NCBI GenBank assembly: GCA_023101885.1
Contig: JALPQD010000215.1
Location: 620,001 to 684,000, forward strand
DNA from: Typhlomys cinereus
Lineage: Eukaryota; Chordata; Mammalia; Rodentia; Platacanthomyidae
Direction: 5' to 3'
Length of the DNA: 64,000 nt
Made by a program: the position numbers and the translations under genes. How positions within the stretch are numbered: the first letter of the stretch is position 1; the number at the start of each line of letters is the position of its first letter. The notes below the pieces were generated by a model. It worked only from the letters and a program-made list of their open reading frames with translations. It was not told the DNA's origin and ran no database searches. Positions 12,478 through 25,330 of the stretch are shown here, piece by piece.

Positions 12478-12530
12478 CTTTCTAATATACAAATCTGATT
12501 ATACTCCACTCTGCTTAACCCATTAGTGCT
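12478..12530 (+). repeat. Possible L2-like fragment
   Basis: ACAAATCTGATTATACTCCA and CTGCTTAACCCATT resemble a segment common in old mammalian LINE2-type copies. The match is short. Confidence 0.35.
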
Positions 12531-12534
12531 CTTA

Positions 12535-12615
12535 TTGCATGGGCTGCAGGAGGGTCTAGTGTTTCAGGCCAGCCTGTGCCGTACAGTGAGACCCTGCCTC
12601 AAAAACAAAGCCAAA
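12535..12615 (+). mobile_element. Partial B1-like SINE
   Basis: CAGGCCAGCCTGTGCCGTAC and GAGACCCTGCCTCAAAAACA form the 3' half of a B1-type element. Confidence 0.55.
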
Positions 12616-13109
12616 ATCAAAGAGAATGTTTGCTCTTCAGTAAAGAGCCACACAGCTCCACCTCCAGTCTCAGGCTCCCTGAGGGCTGGGACTTCTACAG
12701 GAGCACCACATGCCTGGCCCCAATGTTCTCAACTCCTCAGATAATTTAGTTTATGTAACTTTTCTCCATCCACCCAGCCCATGTAAATAAGCTGTGGGAC
12801 TCTCTAAGGTTCTCTATACACATACTATTTCACTAACATTTCTTTTTGGGAAAATCAGTGCTTCTGCCTCCATAATCCTGAAAAACTCCCATTTGTCTCT
12901 CTCCCTGCAAAGACCTCTTTGAATGCCTAGCTTTTCTGTTCCTCTACCTGCTCTGCTTTTTCCTGAGCTCTTATTATTTCTAAAGCCAACTCCATTTTCT
13001 CAAAGTATACACAATCATTTCTTTCCTTCTTCTCACATATTACATTCTATGAAAACAGATATAACCAATTAATGAGCAAATATATGATAGAGTTGCTTAT
13101 ATTTTACTT

Positions 13110-13175
13110 TATGTTCCTGCAGTGCCGGAGGGTGAACCCAGGATTTTATCCATTAAACTATATCCTTAGCCTTAA
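13110..13175 (-). mobile_element. ID-like SINE
   Basis: The reverse of an ID/tRNA-like unit, reading GGTGAACCCAGGATTTTATC ... TATATCCTTAGCC. Confidence 0.55.
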
Positions 13176-13465
13176 GTCTCAAACAAACGAAAGAGAAATG
13201 CAGTTTTTCTCCACATCTAATTATTTACTGCTTCTACCGCCTATTCCTTGTTCCCCGTGAACATCTCATTTCGTACCATTCCACACAGGTTTTGTCCTCA
13301 TGGTCCCCGAAACAATACTCACCATAGTCATCAGTGACGGCCATGCTGCCAAACCACAACTCTTGCCTTGGCTTTAGTATTCTGGGTTTCCTCCTAACGA
13401 ACAAGTTCCCTGCTTCCTTAAAGAGTCAGCCTTCATTGGGCGTTGACTTAAAGAACACACTCTGG

Positions 13466-13726
13466 GGGCAGGAGAGATGGCTCAGGGGTTAAGACTTTGC
13501 CTCACAAGAAGAAGGTTCTGAATTCAAATCCCAGATCCCATATTAAAAATGCCAGGTGGAAATGGCACTGACTTATACTTCTAGCCCTGGAAGATGGAAC
13601 CTGGAAAACTCCAGAGCAAAGCACAGAAGAGGTATCACAATCAAGGGTGATTCCACAGACATATACAGGGCCCTGTGATATACCCAGACAGACACACAGA
13701 CACACACACACACACACACAAACACA

Positions 13727-13755
<29 letters not shown>
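13466..13755 (+). mobile_element. Older B2-superfamily SINE with long CA tract
   Basis: The head GGAGAGATGGCTCAGGGGTTA is followed by the older body and about 65 bp of CA-rich microsatellite. Imperfect duplications AAAGAACACACTCTG (5') and AAAGAGAACATGCTCTG (3') flank it. Confidence 0.85.
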
Positions 13756-13759
<4 letters not shown>

Positions 13760-13849
13760 GAGAACATGCTCTGAAGACCTGTTCCTTTAAGGATTGCTCC
13801 CTATCTAGGCTTCATCTTGCCCTCCAACTCCACCCTAGGCTATTCTCAC

Positions 13850-14357
13850 TTAAAATATATGTATTCACTTATTTGAGGGAGGACATATACACATAGTGCA
13901 CATTTGAAGATTAGAGGAGAACTTTCAGAAGTTGGATTCAGGGATTGAACTGAGATCTCCAGGTTTATACACAGGTGCCTTTACCCATAGTCATGATTTG
14001 TGAACTGTCCTCACAGTCTCATGTGTTTGGATCCTTAGCCGGTATTAATATTTGGGAAGGTTGTGGAATCTTTAAGAGGTTGAACCTTACTAGAGGTTAT
14101 AGGGGTGGATCTTGAGGTTGGTAACCTGTTTCCTCTTCCCCTCTTCATTTCTTGGTGGCTGTGGTAACCTGAACCAGCCTCCTGCTTTTGCTTCCAGCCA
14201 TGCCTTCTGCTATATGTTGCCCACAATAATAGACTATAGCGTCCCTTTAGAACCATAAGACAAATAAATACAGTTTTTCCCTTTCTGTCTGAGGGGTGTC
14301 TTGTAGAAAAAGAAGGGTTACTGTAATGTCCGCTGAGCCATCCTGCCAGCCCTAAGT
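13850..14357 (-). mobile_element. B3-type SINE split by an LTR
   Basis: The left part ends at the reversed GGTGCCTTTACCCA (near 13987). The right part resumes with CCGCTGAGCCATCCTGCCAG at 14333. The two form one reverse-oriented SINE once the LTR is removed. Confidence 0.65.
13988..14332 (+). mobile_element. Solo LTR (MaLR family B)
   Basis: Its block order matches the LTRs at 41991 and 44094: CACAGTCTCATGTGTTTGG, GGGAAGGTTGTGGAATCTTT, CAGCCTCCTGCTT, AATAAATACAG. The ends are approximate. Confidence 0.7.
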
Positions 14358-14494
14358 ATTTTTGCTTCAATCTATCATACCTGTCTACAACTTTCATGAT
14401 GCTACATAAATACTTCTGTATATTACATAGCATAAGCTTTAACCTTCCCTAGTTTTTCCAGACATAGGAGACAGCTATCTAAAATGTTACTTCT

Positions 14495-14777
14495 GGGGCT
14501 GGAGAGGTGGCTCAGGGGTTAAGCCTCTCTGCCTTGCAGGCAGAAGGTCCTGAGTTCGGATTCTGGATCCCATGTATAGACGCCTGGCGGAAGCGGGGGT
14601 GGCCTGCGTTTCTGGTCCTGGTAGGGCGGAGCCTGTGAATCCCAGGGCAGAGTAAACAAGGAGGAGGTGGAGGCGGTCCATGGTGGTTCCCAAATTTGCC
14701 TGTGGTTCTACACACACACACACACACACACACATACATACATGCACAATTGAATAAATAAACAATAAAAAAATTTT
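14495..14777 (+). mobile_element. Young B2-superfamily SINE (Dip-like)
   Basis: A full-length copy with a CA microsatellite and A-rich tail. A 13-bp duplication, AAATGTTACTTCT, flanks it (14482-14494, 14778-14790). Confidence 0.92.
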
Positions 14778-14869
14778 AAATGTTACTTCTCTAATATCTC
14801 ACCCCAAAACACCAAATCCAAAGTCAATTTGGCCCTCTTCCAAACCATGACAGTACCCTGTCCAGTACA

Positions 14870-15060
14870 CCTCCGCCAGTCCTGGCAAGTCTGCTTTACC
14901 ACACTTAACAGCCCTTCTTTCTGGGCTGTTCCCTAATCTTTAGAGATAGCTTTCTAAAAAACAAACCTAATTATAAACTCCACTTCACCCTACTCCTAAT
15001 CCTACTTAAAATCTTTTAATGGTTTTTCACTGCCAAGTACCCATTTATAGTATCTGGTCT
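14870..15060 (+). repeat. Possible L2-like fragment
   Basis: Pyrimidine-rich sequence (GCTTTCTAAAAAACAAACC ... CTACTTAAAATCTTTTAATG) follows the order of an ancient LINE2-type segment. It is diverged. Confidence 0.35.
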
Positions 15061-16654
15061 TAATGTTATCTCAATTGAATTGTTTTTACATTTGTGGAAA
15101 CTCGGTTTACTATAGTCCAGCTCTTAGTCAGGTAGACAAATGAGAACGTTAAGAGATGATAAGGTGACACTAAAAGAACAGCCTGACTGTAACCTTAATT
15201 AATAAGATGCTGCTGTTATCATTACCTTCTATTTGCTTAGCATAAAACAATTTCCCAAAAAAGCTCATACAAATTATATTGATGATGTTAATCCTGTTGT
15301 GAAGATTAGAAAATTAATAGTCAGATCACATACTGATCTTATTCACAATGAGATCAATATTTCGAGTCCAAGATCTGCAGGTTTTGTGATAAAGCCACAG
15401 GCAACTTAAATGGCCAAGACTTATTTTTCTAAAAATGATCCCACAAATGTTCTCAAGGTGTATATGTGTGAGTAACGTGACTTGGATAACTACTGGGTAG
15501 AAATAAAACATCAGGTCTCCTTATCTTCTCTACCCTGTTGCTGCATGTGAATGTAGTGGTGGTGAGTGGAAACCACTGTACAAATAAGAGAAAGGTTAGG
15601 AGTGGTGCAATAAACTACAGGATGCAATCCTAAACTGCTGACTGACAACTGCATGCTCTTTAGCAACATATGCAAATTTCTGCTTTCTCATATGTGGAGT
15701 AAATGCCTAACAGATGCTATCATTACACAGGCAATCTGAAACAATGACTGAAAAACATTAGTTTCTCCCCTAAAAGACAAAGTAAACAGAAATACAAGCT
15801 ACCCTTAAGAAAAGACTGAGTTTTTAGCTCTGCCACTCACTGTCACCAGTTCTCCCTCCATCTCTTTCTCACTGATTGTCACGCTTCTCTCTCGCGGTCT
15901 CTTTCTTTTCTCATGTGTACAGTAATAGGATAGCGACACCATTTAATGATGTTCAAGGAACATAACACATAAAAGCACATTATTAACTGAATAGCACCAT
16001 ATGAAAGTCTTTTCTGTGTATACATGTGCTCTACCAGAGTGTTGCCAATTCATTTAAGGATACAGATTTCTCTAACCATTTTTGTATTTGCAATAGTTGG
16101 GCATTCATTAAACATTAACTGTACACATTCATTAAGAATCATGTAGTCTGTCTTTGATTAAAAAGAGAAGACAGAATTGATCTACTATGGACAGTTTAAA
16201 ATGAGATGTAGAAGTTCATCCATAAAACATATGAGGAAGAAAGCCTGCTGCCAGTCCCACAGGATCAGTTCAAGTAGGGAGAATGTGTCCTGCCTGCTGG
16301 AAATTTAAGGAAGTGGAGTATAAGTTTGCCTACTGGATATGAACTGCATAACCATCAAATAAGCATGTTTGCTAAATGCAGGGCTCATGTCTGTCGCTCT
16401 CCCTTGTCTATCATTTTGGACAATGAAGAGGAAAGAGAGAGAATAAATGACATAATGAATGCTCAACAGTACTGTATGCACCCCCCATAAAGGTTTCATA
16501 AGAGTTCTCTATATGTGAATACTTAAAATATCAGAGGGGAAAGTATTTCACACAAAACTAATAGGTATTTAACAGAGTTCTCCCTGCAGGAATTCAAAGA
16601 CATCCTTAACATGATGAGAACACACTTCATGCAAATATTGGGAGCAAAAAGCTG

Positions 16655-16745
16655 GCTTCTGCTGGACATGGTGCCTCCCAGCACTTTTGAGGTGAAGGCA
16701 GCAAGGATCAGTAGATCAAGGCCAACCTTAGTTACTGAGTTTGAG
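16655..16745 (+). mobile_element. B1 SINE, diverged
   Basis: GGACATGGTGCCTCCCAGCA, then AAGGCAGCAAGGATCAGTAG and AAGGCCAACC, fit the B1 order. Confidence 0.55.
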
Positions 16746-16804
16746 TTAGGAAGAAAGGAAGGAAGGAAGGAGAGAGAAGGCAGGAAGCAAGTTGGTATGT
16801 GTTA

Positions 16805-17035
16805 GTTATTTACTAAGCATCTACTATGCGTCTCACACCATGTCACATATGCTTCATGGATTATTTCAGATCTTCTTGATAATCCCACACAGGAGGCATT
16901 ACTTTCCCTGTATAACAAATAAAGAAACTGAGGCAGACAGGCGGACAATTTATTCAGTTATATAACCGGGAAGGACACAGTGGATTTAGTGACATCTCCG
17001 ACTCCCACACCCTGCAGGAGGTCAGGCTGTGCACC
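16805..17035 (-). repeat. MIR element
   Basis: The reverse-oriented MIR words TACTAAGCATCTACTATGCG, AAAGAAACTGAGGCAGACAG and TCCGACTCCCACACCCTGCA appear in order. It is an ancient mammalian SINE. Confidence 0.7.
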
Positions 17036-17449
17036 AACGCCGACACGCACACTACAGAGAATGTAGCAAAGAGGAAAATGGAGCAGAAGACAGGGTTTTA
17101 TTGCAGAGCTCCAGACCCAAGAGCAAAGTCATGAGCTGCACAAACTAAACACTTGGATGAGCTGCAGTGCGGCTTTTCAACCACAGGTGACAGGTTCGGC
17201 GAATGTCCGTATCACTCAGCCTTTGACAATTGAAACCGGCTCAGTAATTCTTCTGTAATACTCAGAAACACTGCTTGCTGACTTTCTAATGGTGCCAAAC
17301 CAAGTGAACAATGGAAACAATCTATGTGACAGATTCACAATTTTCTTGTGTTTGTCATGTTGACAAAAGACATGTCTTTTGGGTATTTTTACTGCTATGT
17401 AAAATTCTCATTTCAGAAGGAGGAGATCAGGTCAATCTGATTACCAAAC

Positions 17450-17580
17450 CAGTAAAGAAACTCAGGCTTGGAACAGTGAAAGGACTGTGCAAAGTCAGAC
17501 AGGGTGGGCACTAGCTTGCCCAGATTAGTCCTGGCTAAACCTACATCAGAGCTCTGATCTCAACTTCTAGTCCAGTATTT
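17450..17580 (-). repeat. MIR fragment
   Basis: AGAAACTCAGGCTTGGAACAG and CAAAGTCAGACAGGG with a following TCAGAGCTCTGATCTCAAC fit a reversed MIR. Confidence 0.5.
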
Positions 17581-17714
17581 TCTCCCCAAACAACATCTCA
17601 GATTCAAACAACATCTCTGCCCCTTTGAGTATCTTGGGCTAGATGAAGAAGATGCTAGGGAGAGAATGTTTTTCTTCGGCAGACGGTGCCTCCAAACTTT
17701 CAGGTGTCCCATAA

Positions 17715-17970
17715 AAAATAACATGTGCATGTGCTTGCCTGCGTGGGTATGCCAGCTGAGAGGTTGATGTCACTTTTCTACCTTATTTATGTTTTGAGAT
17801 AAGCTTTCACTGAATCTGGTATCATCATTTCTGCTAGATTGTCTGACTAGTGAGCCATTGGGATCATCTTCCTACCTCTGTTCCATCCTGCCTTGCCTGG
17901 CTTTTTATTTTTTCCAACACGGGTACTAAGGATCTGAAAGCAAGTCCTCATCCTTGTGCAACAAGCATAT
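17715..17970 (-). mobile_element. B4-type SINE
   Basis: A reversed B4 with GT-rich start, TTTTGAGATAAGCTTTCAC, a reversed B1-like middle and CTTGTGCAACAAGCA near the head. Confidence 0.55.
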
Positions 17971-19828
17971 TATTCAGGGAGTTTCTTTCCAGATAAAAAA
18001 CAAGACATAACAAAACAATTTTATAACATATTGTTGAACTTGATCAATCATAAGATCCCTCGTACCACTCCAAAAATTGTGAGGAATAGTTATCTTGGTA
18101 CAACTATATCTCAATCCAACATGGCACGCTGGATGAAAAGCTCTGTTCTGAAGCCAGTGAGTAAAAAGGATTGAGACAACACACAAACAGCTATAGAGAC
18201 ACAGAAAGGAAATAAGGAAGGGGCTTGTCATTGCTTCGTCAAGCTTAAGTGAGTGGACGTGAGATCCCTTCAACCTTTATCCACTTGGGATTCCTCTTCC
18301 AAACAAATCCAAAGACAGGACAGCCCCTCTTCCTGGAGAACAGTGCTCATCAATCCCCCACCAGGCAGGTTAAAACTACTTATCACACATTAGTGTGTCA
18401 GTAAAGACCTCTGGGTTCTCATAAATTCAGTACTACAAAAATGAATCAACTGGGGGGGTAACACTTCAAGGTCATAGTCAAGCAGGAGAGGAGAAGCAGG
18501 AAAATAAGACCCTCCCAACACACATGTACGACTATATACATATACCCTCTGTCACCACACCCCATTTTACAAACTCTGCTAAAATTCTGTCTCTGGTGTT
18601 ACAAATGTAGCCTGTTTAAGCCAAGTAGGCTCCTGCAATCCAGACATCTGGGCTGAAGAGCAAAGGGCAAAGTGAAACTTCCAAAAGCTGGCTGGAAGCC
18701 AAGAGTATCACATCCAGTGGTTCCCTTAGCAACACACAATAGCTGTCCGTTCAAGAGAGACATCGCCATCTTTACAAGGGACTACAGATGTTAATATTTT
18801 TCATAACTAAAAACAAGGGGGGTGTCTGTATTATTTTACCTGACATTCTCCTAGGAGTTATCCTATTTCTTAATGTATAAACCCTCCAATCCCAAAATGT
18901 GTCTTCTTTCTACCCCAAACAATGCCATGATTAACAGTAAATTAAAATAAAAGTACATATTAAATAATGGCTTTATAAATATAAGGTATTTTATAATGTC
19001 TGGTTATTAATTACTATGCCAGATACCACAAGCATGGTTTCTAACAATGGATAAGTCACTCTTTCTGACTTAATTACTTCCCTCAGATAGTTTTAATAAT
19101 AACAAAGACCTACTTTATGAGACTATTGTGAAGGACAATAAAAACTATTGAGATGAAACCTTACGAAGCTTCTTCCTAATTCAGGATTGTACCCTTGGTG
19201 ACTCTGTATCTCCACAGCTTGATCACTGAGGTCAGTGATCTCCACAAGTCGTCCTGACCACAAGGAAAACAGCCTCTCCCAGAGCCATCAGCTGGTTTCA
19301 CCTGCCCATTTGCCTTCTCCAACCTAGCAAGCCCAGGGGACGAACTCTGCTCTGGGAGCTCAGCCCCGGTGCCCAGGTCTAAAAGAGATAAACAACACTT
19401 CAAAACAAAACAAACAGCAATGTTGCCGGCACTCCTAGCTTTGTAAGAAGCTAGCACCTGAGTGAGGAAGGGAGGCAGCGGTCTGTGCTCCTGCAGAAGG
19501 CCAGAGCAGGACCTCACAGCTTTCCACTCCTTATATGTGCAAGTGCGAGCCCTCGCCCACAGCACTGTACTCACCCAGAGGTACATCATGTCAGGCCAGG
19601 CTCTCAAACTCAGCGGTCCCTTGATCCTGGACTGCAAAGAGGTACTTCAGTGAACCACGAGGAAAGGGGATTCCAGAATGGGGAGAAAGGGATCAAGTGG
19701 GGAACCTCCCCTCCCCAAAATCACTTGAGTTTTAAAAAGTCCTTTAAAAAAGACTAGTCTCCTCCCCCTCCTTTCCAGCAGACTGTTCTGTTGTTCTCTG
19801 CCTCCTCTCAACCTCCCTCCCTCCTTTC

Positions 19829-19837
<9 letters not shown>

Positions 19838-19877
<40 letters not shown>
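19838..19877. repeat. (TC)n microsatellite
   Basis: About 40 bp of near-perfect CT/TC dinucleotides following a CCTCCC-rich pyrimidine tract. Confidence 0.95.
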
Positions 19878-19879
<2 letters not shown>

Positions 19880-20244
19880 GAGTTCTCAGCCCCAAGTGTC
19901 TGAACTGGAGGGTGCAGCACATGCTCTCTGTGTTTGCCCTCAGGGAATCTCAACTCACTCTGCTTTTAGAAATACAATCACCACTCACAAAGATTATTGC
20001 AAAAGACAGGGATGGGTGGGTTTGATAATAAACGACCAACACCAGTTTCTAGTGCTAGACATAAATTAGTTAAGATGAATTTTCTAACATGAATGAAGTA
20101 ATCAAAATACTCTGGCCTCCAAGATCAAATTTGCTCTCTGTCCTGTTCTTCTGAAGCCGACCTCGCGCACAGAATCTGCTAGGTGTCTGCATTTCCTTCC
20201 GAAGCATCGGCCTGGCGCCACTCTTGACATCATCTCACCATGGA

Positions 20245-20324
20245 AAAGGCTTAATCCTATCAGATCTTAACATACAAGAAATTTAAAGGCTTAATCCTAT
20301 CAGATCTTAACATACAGGAAATTT
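20245..20324. repeat. Tandem duplication, 2 x 40 bp
   Basis: The unit starts AAAGGCTTAATCC and occurs at 20245-20284 and 20285-20324 with a single difference (CAAGAA against CAGGAA). No mobile-element hallmark is present. Confidence 0.95.
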
Positions 20325-20454
20325 TAGATCCAAACTTACTCAGTTGTTTGGTCTTCTTATTTTCTATTACTACTGTTCTAGTTTAACAACATTGGTTCCT
20401 TGTGAAAGGACAAGAGACAAAGGTTTTAAAGTCTATCTAGAGCCTCCAGCATGC

Positions 20455-20640
20455 TATGGACACTACTAGACAGGTACAAGGCCTGGTTCCTCTGAGTTCT
20501 ACATATGGCTATGACCTTGGGAGTTTTCAGCCCTTTTAGATTTTTGTTTCCTCAACCACAAATAAGGTATACTATCTTAGAAGCTGTGACTAGATAAAGC
20601 AATATATAACATATACCACTTGCAACAATCTGGGGGCCAC
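20455..20640 (+). repeat. MIR fragment
   Basis: GACCTTGGGAGTTTTCAGCC and GTTTCCTCAACCACAAATAA follow the MIR core order. Confidence 0.5.
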
Positions 20641-20849
20641 ATTTTCTAATTTTAATTCCATTCAAACATTTATTTTATGCCTTCTACGCAATGGGCAAAT
20701 CTCTTGTTCACTATGTATTCTGAGGAAGGAAGAATCTCAAATCACCGGTCCTGCTGGTTTTAGTCAGAAAATGCTGAGTTCTCCTCTATGTGCTGGTGTT
20801 CTGTGCTGTTTCCTGACTTTCCATATTCAACTCTCCATGTTCAACCCAA

Positions 20850-20950
20850 AGACCACCCTAGAGCGACACACCTGTACTCCCAGCACTCAGGAGGCTTGGA
20901 CAGAATCTTCCTGAGCTGGAAGCCAGCCTGGGATACACAGAACTAACTAA
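20850..20950 (+). mobile_element. B1 SINE
   Basis: CACACCTGTACTCCCAGCAC, TCAGGAGGCTTGGACAG and GCCAGCCTGGGATACACAG form a diverged B1. Confidence 0.65.
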
Positions 20951-21993
20951 CACCCCCCCCCCAACTGTAACACTCTCCTTCATGGAAGCCAGAACTCGTG
21001 ACGCAGCACTCACCCCATCATTACTACAGGTTATTCCCACGCTAACTGTCTCCTTCAGGGCAGGACCCCCAGCCAGCCTTAGCTCACCTGCTCTTGCCCT
21101 CGAGTCTTCCGCACAGTACCCACCAGATCCACAGAATGTTCTCTCAAAATTTTACTGTTTTTTTAGGAATATTCTGCTTCTATTCTATTACATATTCTAT
21201 TTACAGGAATATCTTAAGACATTCAAGGAAAAACAAAACACAATCAAAACTAAGCAAAATCAAGAGGCCCACCACCACCTTCCAGAGCTTCAGGGCCCTG
21301 GTTCCCTTCAGACAGGCTGAAGCGGCTCCCTGCAGCTTATGAAATCTCCAAGGAAGGTCTGCAAGCCACACAGGCAAAGCAGACCATCTCAAACCTCACC
21401 ACTGTGCTGCTGTTCTTAGTTAACTAAAAGTCTTTTTCTCTTAGAGCAGAAGTCATTTCTTTTCTTCCACTCTGTGTGCCTCTGCAGGACAGCCTGTAGT
21501 ACGTTAGACATCCTTTTACCTTCAACTCTTTCAAGACTTGGGAGGCAGGAAGGAGTTTTTAGCTCCACAGACCTTTTCTGTTCTTTTCATGAAATCTCTC
21601 TGCTCCCGATGGTAGGTACACCTCTATTTCTAGTACGAAAGCACAATGAGACCTTATAAACTTACAAATGAGACAGGCTTCCCTCCACCTCTGAACCAGA
21701 AAAAAATAAGAAAACGAATCTTAATTTCCTATGAACTGTTACTTAGATGTTTCTATGTGCATGGTCTACTGGTGTATGCAATGTTCCTGACTCACAGCAT
21801 GCGTTCTTTTTAATCATCACTAGCTGCAGTACCAACAAAACAAACAGAACAGTCTCAAATATCCATTCTCTCTTTTTATGGAATTATTGTCTTCACAAAG
21901 TTGGTATGCGAAAAAGATGAAAATGTATCTGCAGCAAAGCAAGAGAAATTTATATAGAAAAGAAACCCTCAAACTGAAGTAAGAAAAGTATGT

Positions 21994-22215
21994 TAAGCTG
22001 GAGAGATGGCTCTGAAGTTAAGACTCTTCCTCACAAGCAGAAGGTCTTGAGTTCAGATCCCCAATCCCACATAAAAACGCCGGGTTGGAATTCTGACCAT
22101 AGAAGGCGGAACCTGGAAAATCTCAGAGCAAAGCAAAGAGAAAACAGAAACAATGCAGGATGATATTGAAGTCACCATTGGTCCTCCACAGGGACACACA
22201 GGACCCTCTGACACT

Positions 22216-22253
<38 letters not shown>

Positions 22254-22275
22254 CAATCAATCAATCAATCTTATA
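21994..22275 (+). mobile_element. Older B2-superfamily SINE
   Basis: The head AAGCTGGAGAGATGGCTCTG and B box CTTGAGTTCAGATCCCC are followed by the older body, a (CA)n run at about 22211-22249 and a (TCAA)n tail. Confidence 0.85.
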
Positions 22276-22629
22276 AAAATTTGAAAACCACGATGTCCTT
22301 TACAATGTTACAATTCCCACAGGTAAAACCATTTATAAACATCTTTGGAATCACAAGGGGAGAAAAACTTATTTTAAATGTATACGACCCTTTCCTGAGT
22401 TTAATTTTTAAGTGGGTAGGCAGTCAGAAATCACACTGTCTGTGTGCTTTCTTCACCAACAGGGACCACACAGGCCCACTGAGGAGCTGAGGTAATCTTT
22501 TGTTCTTGTTTTTAAACACTTGCACCTTCTTAGCTTAACACAAAACAAATGAAGAGACAGGAGAAAAATACTCTGTTCACAGTCACAATTAAATAAGGAA
22601 ACTGTAGGATTCATGTTAAGAGACAAGCA

Positions 22630-22705
22630 GGGGCCAGGATGCCGCTTGGTGAAGTGCTTGGGTAGCATGTGGGGGACCATAGACATCACCTCCAGGACCA
22701 CGAAA
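22630..22705 (+). mobile_element. ID-like SINE
   Basis: GCTTGGTGAAGTGCTTGGGT and a B-box-like segment near 22668 fit a short tRNA-derived unit. Confidence 0.45.
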
Positions 22706-24539
22706 TAAACAGAGACAAAGAAAAGACTAATGATTCACAGGAGGCAGATACATGGCAGTCCTATCCTGAGAACGTCTTATCAGACTGCACAGCATGCTTA
22801 TCGGCTGCTCTAGGTCAGGAGGGGCCAGTCAGTTTGAGCAGACAAATTCTTCTAGGAAAAGTCCGAAGAGGGTCTCTGGCATACCTGACACTGGGGGGAA
22901 AAACTCAGATAATTTGGGGATAGTCTGTTATGTGGTGCTACCAACCTTCTAACTTTACCACATCTCCTCACTTCTGCCTCTGAAAGTGTTGGATTGTATA
23001 TTAAAGAGCCTGCTGAAATACATCTGAGATTTCTGAATCTACAAAGACTGTTTGTTTTGCAGATGTCTCTTTGTGAAGGGCTGGTGAGGGCACATATCTG
23101 AGTCGGCACTATTTCTCAGAATACACCTGAAAAATCGGTTATTCAAATGAAAAACAACCACCGCTCTAGCATTTCTGACTCTCACCTCCAGACGAAGTTT
23201 ACAGATTGCAAAACCATTTCTACAGCCATACATTCACTGATAAAAATCAAGACTGGCAAAGTCACTGGGAATTTTACCCTACATATAACCCTGAACTCTA
23301 CTTCTGCTCATTACCAAAGCTAAAATAATGAAGAGAGAGGTCTGGGCCTCCAGTGTGCACACCACACATGCAGCACTGGCCAAAGCACTGCCATCCCTAA
23401 GAGAAAGGTCCCACGACCCTCTGTGAACTGCAGTTACTTTCTATGATGATCAAAGTTTTGTGGTTTTTTTTTTTTTTTTTGCATATATATGAAAAGGACC
23501 CCTCAAAGCTGGCCTTTTGGCAAGGAAAGGCAAGAAATCATTTGTTAGTGTTTTTATTGCAGTTTTTTGAGAAACAGAGCTGCCATCCCTAAGACGGAGC
23601 TTATACTATGAGCCCCGTTTCCTTCCTGTGTCTCAACTGTGCTCGTGAAGACCTTTCCCAACCCAGACAACTTTCTTTGGTCTCCACTCCACCTGTTTTC
23701 ACCCCCTCAGTTTTCCTAGCCCAACCACTTTCTCACAACCTACCCACCCAGTTCTGTTTTTCCACTCCCTTTGTCCAGCTTTGATTCCAGGGTCCACTGT
23801 TACAATCGCTGCATTGTGGATCCCTCATCGCTGTCACCAGCAACTCCAATCCTGGCTAGGTACAGTAAGTCCGTCTTCTCTGTGCCTATGTCCCGTCAGC
23901 TGGGTATTGCTACAGTTAGGGTCTTACGAGATGACTTCCCGTAGAGTCTCCATGACAAGCGACAATGGATTTGCCTCAGCAGTCATTTCCTCGCCCTCTT
24001 CGAACCTGTCTTATTCTTTCCCTATCATCTGCCCTTAGTGATGCTCTGTATACAGACGCATCATTACCAAGCATTCAGTGCGTTCTTATCACCAGACCTA
24101 CAAGCCTACCTAGAACAAGGCACACACATCTTCGGGCTTACTTCTTACACCAAAGGCCCAGCTCACTATGGCACTTCTTGCCGTCACTCAGCACCAAATG
24201 GAAACCTGTACTGTCGTTTGGTTCGCCATCCACTCACCTCTGTCACTGACCTCACTCATAGTTCTTTACTCACATCTGAAAACAGACAGGTTGAATCCTC
24301 TGAAAATCTCCCTAGCTGGGCATGAGGTTGACAGCCTCCATAAACGTCCTCTTCTTCTGGGGTCTGAGATCTACAAGGTGGGTTTCATGTTGCTCTGTTC
24401 TGATGCATTAGTGGTTACACCTCTGAATCTTTTTTTTGGGGGGGGGACTTCTCCCTTCTCTCAACAGATCATCCTCTTCTCTCTGGGTTATCTTCTCCAT
24501 GCCCACCTATCATGCCTACCTATCAGTCTTCATGTCTAG

Positions 24540-25330
24540 CCTAGACCTCTTCCCATATTCTAGTGTAATTATCTGGCTGTCGCACATGGATGCAGAAGAC
24601 CCCTAGGTTCTCAATTCTCTACTACCATCACACCTGAAATCTAGTATACTCTACTGCAAGAGTGGTATTCATCAAGGACCTTTGCCATATCCCTGAGCCC
24701 TACAGTGAAATCTGTGCCTCTGACTTTCTCGATACCAACTTCCACCCCTCTAACCCAAGCTACCAGATCCTCGCGTCACTTCCGGTTCCTGCTCCCCTTC
24801 AAAAGGTTCATCTCACAGTAGCCAAGGAAACCGGATGACATCACCCCCCTGTTCCCGTAACAACAGATTCCTCTTGAATGGTCTTCACCCCAACTCTAAG
24901 GCCTTGTGTGATCCTGGGTGCCTGTTGTCCAACCACACCTTATCATTAGTCCTTTCTATCACTGCTCTAAACATACTTCGCTGGAGAGGCTGAATGAAAG
25001 AGGAGGGCACCTCAGAGTTTTAAATGCCCTCACCTTCGGTCACCTAGAGCAAGCCCATCCCTCCCCCAGCTCTGAGCCCTTTGCCCATCGCTACCCCACT
25101 GCTGTTCTTCATAAAGCTAGCCTCTGATCTTTCAGGTCTCCACTTCAACATCATCACCTTAAATAAGTCTTCAGAAGACTTCATCTAGTCCACAGTCCTT
25201 CCCTTCAGTCTCCTGACTCTTGTTTACTTTCCTCTTGTTAGTTATCAAAACTCTACTCTGTACCTTCGTTTTCTTGTGTGTTATGGATTTCCCCATTACA
25301 AAGCAAGCAATGTTTTGTACATTTCAGATA
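24540..25330 (+). repeat. Probable ancient LINE (L2-like) remnants
   Basis: A pyrimidine-rich segment with blocks in L2-like order: CACAGTAGCCAAGGAAACCG, CTAAGGCCTTGTGTGATCC and, near 25130, TTTCAGGTCTCCACTTCAAC. It is heavily diverged and could be another old element. Confidence 0.4.
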
